Shown: positions 57,806 through 64,000 of the stretch, in pieces
How the letters are laid out: every line of letters starts with the position of its first letter
Position numbering within the stretch: the first letter of the stretch is position 1
Source of the DNA: Mytilus galloprovincialis
Lineage: Eukaryota > Mollusca > Bivalvia > Mytilida > Mytilidae
NCBI RefSeq assembly: GCF_965363235.1
Contig: NC_134847.1
Span: forward strand, 53,972,439 to 54,036,438
Direction of reading: 5' to 3'
DNA: 64,000 nt
Notes under the pieces: generated by a model
What the model saw: the letters and a program-made list of their open reading frames with translations, nothing else
What the model was told of the DNA's origin: nothing
Database searches by the model: none
Made by a program: the position numbers and the translations under genes

Positions 57806-57811
57806 TTTATT
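57806..57811 (-). promoter_or_regulatory. Poly(A) signal AATAAA overlapping the SCC5 stop
   Basis: TCT AAA TAA AGC puts AATAAA across the stop codon. Confidence 0.65.
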
Positions 57812-60800
57812 TAGAGCAAACAACACAGTTTATAGCCATGTTGTCAACATAAGGAGGACAGGCCAAAGCTCCACACTTAGTCCGGGTAGCATACAGTAAA
57901 TGACCAGCTTTGTTATCTTGTCCATCTTGTAGAAATTCTGGATTACCGTCAAGGCAGATGTACGTCGATGGTTTATAAAAGGAGGCCCCTGATGCCAATA
58001 TACCCTGAAATTCTAGTTTCCAGCCGCTATCACACGATATTCTTCCAGGTATCATTATGGATGTTGTAGTTTTTGCGCTTCTACAAAGTGCACATGGGAC
58101 ATCTTCAAATTCTGCACCATAACCAAAGAAGTTTCCATCTCGGTACTCCGTTCCTACCAATAAGCTGTTACTGGGTGCTGTTCTATTGCTAAGTTCTGGA
58201 TTGTTTGGGAGGCAAAGCATATTAGCTGGTCCACCATAATGATAAGAATCTAAATACTCTTGGCCTGCTGCAAAACTTATGAAGCATCTAGTATATTTTA
58301 TATTGTTTCATACTAGTACGGAAGAAATAAAATGAAAAAGTTTTCCTTACATATTTGCATATATGCATATTTTATACCTGGAATAATTCATTGCTTTGTG
58401 GCGGAAAGAGAGATGTTCTACATATTGTCATTTTTTGCAAAAATCCTTTTAATGTTGTGATTAAACCATCGATACAATATACATATCAGTAAAATATAAC
58501 ATGTTTTGTGTTTTAAATGATGATTATTATTAGTTACATAGTGTGCTAGTGACCTAATACGGTATATATGGGGTCAGTAAATTCCATATGGGGTGAAAGC
58601 GAAGCTCGAATGAACATTTGATAAATATGAGATATTTCTGAATATAAAATGTATAAATTTTTAGAATACTTATAAAATACAGAAATTACAAATTATTTAA
58701 CAAAAAACAATTTGTGTTTATCTTTTAAAACAAGAAAGTTATGTCTTTCTTTCGAAAAAAAAAATACGGCCACAAATTTGAATTTTGATCAAATATACAA
58801 AATTTCGACCTCATTTTACTCAAATAGTAGCACATGAAGGTATATTATTTATAACATATTTAATCAGGTAAAAAATAGTCTATATGGAAATTTTTATCAA
58901 AATGTAAATACGGGATCAAACCTGTATCGTATGCCCTTAAGTCATTTCTAAGTAGCAACATTCCAGCAGCAACTGCATACGGTGTATATATCTCCCAATT
59001 GATACGATATTCCCGTGCTTGCATTTCCTATCATGATTTTCTTGATAGAGGGTTGTTACTCACAAGGAAGCTATTACATCAAGAGTTTCAAATGGTGAAG
59101 TTGAAATCATCGTTACGTAATTTTTACGGACGCCATCACGAGTTGGTTGACCGTTATGGAATAACCGTTTCACAAATGATATCGGATATGTTCCTTACGT
59201 CGTAACTACAATCCCCTTCCCTTTCATAAATGTGACCTACCGAATTAGACTATTTACCGGATTTGATATCTCATAAGCAACATGACGGGTGTCACATGTG
59301 GAGCAGGATCTGCTTACCCTTCCGGAGAAACTGAAGTCACACCCAATTTTTGGTGGGGTTCGTGTTGCTTACTCTTAAGTTTTCTATGTTGTGTCTTCTG
59401 TACTATTATTTGTCAGTTTGTCTTTTTATTTTTAGCCATGGCGTTGTCAGTTTATTTTCGATCTATGAGGTTGACTGTCCCCCTGGTATCTTTCGTCCCT
59501 CTTTAACGTTTAATTTTGTTTCAAGGCAAAATAACACAAACACCATAAGTCCCCTTTTTGGTTATTGAATTTAGAAAAATATAATAATTAATAAATAGGT
59601 ATTCTTATTCAATTAAGAAAGAATTATAAATCCACCAAAGAACGTCCTTCCGATATTTATCTGGCCTGGCAGCCATCAACATTTGAAAGTTGTCTTACAT
59701 ATCTTAGTTAGGACTTCATATGTATTGTATATACTGTTCAACGGCAAACACCGAAAAAATAGCGTCGTTTTTAAAATTTGTAATCAATATCTCGATATGA
59801 GAATAGACTAACCAGAAAAAATATTTTACTTTAGGATCTCTTAATTAAATGAGATATACCTTTCGAGCTCAGCCTCGATCTAATAGTAAGTGAAAAACGT
59901 CAAATGTACGTCCATTATAAACAGTTATAAAGTTATTGCGATGTAACAGCTGAACCAAACATCAGGTCGTCCGACCGTCAACCTACAACTCTGTTTCAAA
60001 TAAGCTCGGGACAAAACGGTAAAAATAAGTATACCAGAATACGCCGATCTCTGTCATATATGAATTACTTGGGGAAGTGTACATGTGTTTTCCAAAATCT
60101 GTTTTCCCCATTATTTTGAAATAGTTTCGCGTTTCTCTGTTTTGTAAGACCATAAATATACTAGAAATTACTTGTATTTGCTATTTACCAGTAATGCCTA
60201 CGTAAATTTTAGGAGGAATCCCAATTCTACGAATTAGGCTTTGGATCAGTTGGTATGACTCTTTCCCCAACCATTCCTCTTTTTAAAGTGCCGTCCCTTA
60301 TAAGTATTTCTTTTTAAAATGTCGGCACTTACACATATTTCTCGTATGTGTCAAGAATTACCTGTGTATAATATTTCTGTATCTACTCCGCTACATTGTT
60401 TACGTCCCCACCGAATATACGTCGATCCCCGATCTTTTTAAGAAATAAAAAATACAATCATTTAGATATGGAAATTATACCATAAGAGAATTGAATAGAT
60501 ATTTTTTCAAGGAATGATTAACACTATATGCAATATATGTGTATTCAACATCTCTATAATGAGCAATCATAGCAAAGCAGAATTATGCGACCTGCATTAT
60601 TATGTACGTGTCATTGTGTAATGATAAAAGTGTAATGTTAAAAGGTGCCGTCTTGTCCATTCCTGTTCTAATATAGTGATTTAGTACATGTATATGCAAG
60701 TCGAAGACTAGCACTCTAGGAACAGAAACTGTTAACGTCTAAACTAAAGGTGGTTCTCATTGGTGTAACTGTCTACAAAGAGTATTTGTTTTTCGTTACT

Positions 60801-62292
60801 TGTATTGCTTTAAGGGCATACGATACAGTTACAGGGGAGGTAATGACGTTGCTAACGTAAATTGTTTTTTTCACGACGTCAAACTATGACTTATCGGGAA
60901 AAGATTCAGTTTTCGTCTGATTTTATCGTTCAAACTTATTTAACTTGAAAACGAGTTCATGGACCCCTCTTTTTTAAAATGCCACTTGGTTTGATTACGC
61001 GAGAAGATTATGTGTGCCAATTTTCATGAAAACGTAATTGGCGCAATTTTTTAAAATTTAATAATTATACAGCAAAAACTGATGTTTTTTTTAACACTCA
61101 TGAACATTTGATAAATATGAGTTAGTTCTGAATAAAATATGTATAAATTTTTAGGACACTTATAAAATACAGAAATTACAAATTATTTAACAAAAAACAA
61201 TTTGTGTTTATCTTTTAAAACAAAAAAGTTGTCTCTCTTTCGAAAGGGAAAATACGGCCACAAATCCGAATTTTGTGCAAATATAAAAAATTTCGACCTC
61301 ATTTTAATCAAAAAGAAGCACATGAAGGTATATTTTTATTACATATTTGATTTAACCAGGTAAAAAATAGTCTATATGGAAATTTTTATCAAAATGTAAA
61401 TACGGGATCAAAACTGTATCGTATGCCCTTAAGTTATGTCGTGTATTTCTCAATTTCTTCATATTTTTACTTCATATACTACTGTTGCATTCATTTGTCA
61501 TGCCAGAGACCTTTAAAGCGGACTATACGGTATGTGTTGTTCTCATAAATAAAACCGTACGATTGCCTATAACTGCTTACATTTATATCGTTTGAACATA
61601 TTTGTCTCATTGGCAATCATTCCGCATCTCCTTTTTTTAATATATATATTTACACTGTTGTTGAGATAGGTGAATGCAAGGTTATTTCGATTTTGAAAAT
61701 GTTGAGAAATTTTTTAAAGGACTTAAACCCTTTTAAAAAAACCCAATTGAGGATATTTAGCATGGCCATTTTGACATCCATTTAATGTCTGCTACAATAT
61801 TTCATTTTATTCTTGCAATAATTATATAATACAAATGATGGACGTAACTTAAGCTAGTGACGCATCTGTTAATTTTAACATACCACTATTGTTTTCCTCT
61901 GTATACTGTCAATGTGTTCAAATTGGCGAATCTAAATTGAAAACGATATGTGGGATGTGTCAATGTTCTGCTGTGTCTAATGTCTTGATTTAAAAAATGT
62001 ACAAAATTGAAAAGAGTATCCTACCGTTCAGCAAAGCTTTAGAAACCTTTTCCTTTTCCTGTGCTAACTCTGTTTGCAATTGTGTTATTGTTGACTGCAT
62101 ATTGGTATTTTGTGTTTGTTGTTGTTGGGTTAGGCGAACCATGTCCTGCATAGACTTCTCAAGATTTGCTATCCTCGAATTGATGACATCTGGGTCATTT
62201 AATAAAAGACGTTTGTGATGGTCCTGGTTTTCTGTATTTGCTATTCCAGTTTGGACTATGTTTAACAAAATCATTACAGTTGACAATGACAT
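57807..62292 (-). CDS. SCC5: secreted coiled-coil protein with short-chain collagen C4-like domain, altered splice acceptor
   Basis: Exons 62292-62025, 60433-60362 and about 58267-57807 (minus) give 266 aa. The ATG at 62292 opens SLSTVMILLNIVQTGIANTE, a signal peptide; the frame upstream reaches only a GTG. HKRLLLNDPDVINSR is followed by a coil with one clear 14-residue unit and a LAQEKEKVSKALLNG tail; donor AACG|GTAGG. Exon 2 encodes GSTYIRWGRKQCSGVDTE. At exon 3 the acceptor used by the other copies (TTTAG|GTTTTGCAG) reads ATAAGTTTTGCAG, a single G-to-A change. Using the displaced AG would shift the frame, but TTGCAG nine bases on restores it, losing GFA. Exon 3 then gives GQEYLDSYHYGG, LCLPNNPELSNRT, PCALC, IMIPGRISC, CGALACPPY and NCVVCSK; all ten cysteines remain. 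Confidence 0.78.
58609..58936. repeat. Truncated relative of the TTAA-flanked element at 60814-61428
   Basis: It matches 61101-61428 almost throughout and ends in the same 'gtatcgtatgccc' terminus followed by TTAA (58937-58940). The left part is missing; a different sequence ('ggtatatatggggtcag') precedes the break. Confidence 0.75.
58945..59505 (-). repeat. Dispersed repeat family C, minus-orientation copy
   Basis: 'aagtagcaacattccagca', 'cgtgcttgcatttcctatca', 'cgccatcacgagttggttga', 'gtggagcaggatctgcttac' and 'tttattttcgatctatgagg' are the reverse of 40525-41145. It directly abuts the truncated TTAA element. Two 70-codon frames inside it are repeat sequence. Confidence 0.8.
60814..61428. 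mobile_element. Non-autonomous piggyBac-like element (TTAA target site)
   Basis: The 615-bp unit begins GGGCATACGATACAGTT and ends with its reverse complement, a 17-bp perfect terminal inverted repeat, flanked directly by TTAA at 60810-60813 and 61429-61432. TTAA duplication with GGG/CCC termini fits piggyBac; Kolobok also uses TTAA and cannot be excluded. No coding capacity. It lies in intron 1 of SCC5. Confidence 0.75.
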
Positions 62293-62350
62293 TTTTAACA
62301 CCTACAATCGATTGTATGAACTACGATGGTATATGTGTATTAACATTCTC

Positions 62351-62364
62351 CAGATAAGAAATCA
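62351..62364 (+). promoter_or_regulatory. Conserved CAGATAAGAAATCA block upstream of SCC5
   Basis: It begins 59 bp upstream of the SCC5 ATG and is followed by GGGTCATTGATA, as upstream of SCC4 (AGGGTCACTGATT). Confidence 0.45.
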
Positions 62365-63364
62365 GGGTCATTGATAGTGTCTTACATAGGACAATAATTC
62401 TAAAATACAAGATTTACATGTTTGAAAACAGTTTAAAAAAATCTAAAGTATTTGCAAACGAAAACGAAAGAGAATCAAACAACACAGTTTTGGATATCCA
62501 AATGAACGAGTTGTTAGTCATCAATTGGTCTTAATCCAGAGCCAATACCATATAAACAGATTTAAGCTAACGCATAAAAATGACCAACTATAATAAGTTT
62601 AATATTCCTGGACTATTAATCTCAAACACAAGCAATAAAAAAAGGCGGATAAGAAAAATTGCTTTGAATTCAATCAAAAATATTTTCATTTAACATGTCT
62701 GTTTTCAACACGGATTGATTTTCTTTCTTTTGATGAGCTAAACATAAACTTTGAACGGATATTCAAGTTAATGTATCAATTAGCTAATGATAACATGCAT
62801 GACATATTTGACATATACGTCTCTCGTTTATTAAATTTTTTCTTTCCAAATCTACTACTTCTGATAGTTAAATTTATTCTTAATGTACATCTTGGTGCTT
62901 TAAATGCTTCAAGAGAATTGTGGGAAAGGGGAGTTTCGACGGTTTAATGATTCATAGACATATACCCTGCATATATTTTTCTCTTTTCTTGTTGCTATCG
63001 TTATATTTATCAAGGTTCATTTAGACCAGACCAGGGATTCTAAATATAAATGTAAATAATAAGGCAAGTGTTTAAATAATTAGGAATAAATAGAGATGGA
63101 CATATTTTGAGACAATGATCGGATCTAGTTAGTGTACAGTTTGCTATTTATGTTATGCTTTTAAACAAATCTCCCAAGTTATGTGGTAGATAATTGTCGC
63201 ATTGCCAACATCTGTCATACATAAGACAGCAAACAAACAATAATTAAAACGAAATTTACTTTAAGTTGTCGAATTTTAACAGCAGTAACTGTGCTTTTTC
63301 TAGATTTTAATATTCCAGAATCAAAACAAATATTTGCGATAAAAAAAACATATTCTGCTTGGTT
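62365..63364. other. Upstream region of SCC5, no gene seen
   Basis: AT-rich with no supported frame. The 650-bp flank shared by SCC2 and SCC3 is not recognisable here beyond the first 70 bp. Confidence 0.45.
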
Positions 63365-63755
63365 TCTTTTGCTACCTATTCTGACATCGGACTCAGACTT
63401 CTTTTAAACTGAGTTTTACTGTGCGTATTTCTATGTGTTTCTTTATTCTACATTGGCTAGATACATAGAGGGGTTTGAGATCTCACGAAACATGTTAAAA
63501 CCCGCGGCATTGTTACGTCTGTCTCATGTCAGGAGCCTCTGGCCTTTGTTAGTCTTGTGCATGTTTTATTTTTTTAAATTTTAGTGCATTTATATATTTT
63601 GGAGTTTAGTGTGACGTTCATTTTCACTGAACTATTACACAACTTTATTTAGGGGCCAGCTGATAACCACCTCCAGGTGCGGGATTTTTTCGCTGCGTTG
63701 AAGACCCATTGGTGGCCTGCACTTTGGTTGGGTTCCCCATTTCTATTCTCAATTT
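63365..63755 (-). repeat. Dispersed repeat family E copy
   Basis: 'tttactgtgcgtatttctat', 'ggggtttgagatctcacgaa', 'tgtcaggagcctctggcctt' and 'gacccattggtggcctgc' match 37370-37935. Confidence 0.75.
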
Positions 63756-64000
63756 TATGTTAAACATTAAACATCTTCTTTTTAGAGAATCCAATATTAT
63801 AGGTTTTGAAGTTTGGTCGTTCCTGTAAATATTCATTATATAAAACAAAATATCATTTTATATAGTGTTTTATATAATGCAAGTACATCGTGATACTTAG
63901 TTGATGCGCTTTGTACCAATCTGGTGGAATATGCCATTTCCAGTTGTTTTGTACAGTTTGTATATACGTTTTTGTTTGCCCGACTGTTCCCCATGGTTTA

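Overview
The window looks like bivalve mollusc nuclear DNA, most likely a marine mussel close to Mytilus. It is AT-rich, has large introns, is packed with short dispersed repeats, carries CR1-like and RTE-like LINE copies, and holds the secreted multigene families expanded in mussels (C1q-domain proteins and proteins databases call 'short-chain collagen C4-like'). The species is inferred, not read directly. I saw no tRNA, rRNA, CRISPR array or virus-like element.

Every host gene I can support lies on the minus strand. The backbone is a tandem array of five paralogous three-exon genes, here SCC1 to SCC5 (spans 8509-13247, 19147-24631, 38382-42568, 48594-53052 and 57807-62292). Each has an exon for a signal peptide, a shared LLLNDPDV module and a coiled coil; an invariant 72-bp exon; and a last exon with the cysteine-rich domain. 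Both introns are phase 1 in every copy, and all five spliced frames sum to whole codons (294, 321, 274, 256 and 266 aa). None contains Gly-X-Y collagen repeats. In all five, the TAA stop lies inside an AATAAA poly(A) signal, and a GATAAGA motif lies 30-65 bp upstream of the start codon.

The array grew with its neighbours. SCC1 and SCC2 are each followed (minus sense) by a member of an unrecognised Ser/Arg-rich, probably disordered protein pair (2546-3811 and 15748-16917). SCC3 and SCC4 are each followed by a C1q locus: one with intact coil and head exons but a broken leader (30164-33302), and one reduced to a leader and partial coil (44800-45163).

The rest is repeats. An RTE-like LINE (about 26354-29220, minus) stops exactly at an 89-bp near-perfect hairpin. 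A 5'-truncated CR1-like LINE (about 34495-36812, plus) keeps one frame across its reverse transcriptase apart from three stops. A young fold-back DNA element (56404-57321) has about 290-bp inverted arms and a perfect 9-bp target duplication. A 615-bp TTAA-flanked piggyBac-like non-autonomous element lies at 60814-61428. Several dispersed families (called A to K here) recur in both orientations, one inserted in another with a 5-bp duplication. Family letters are local labels, and copy edges are approximate unless a target duplication fixes them.
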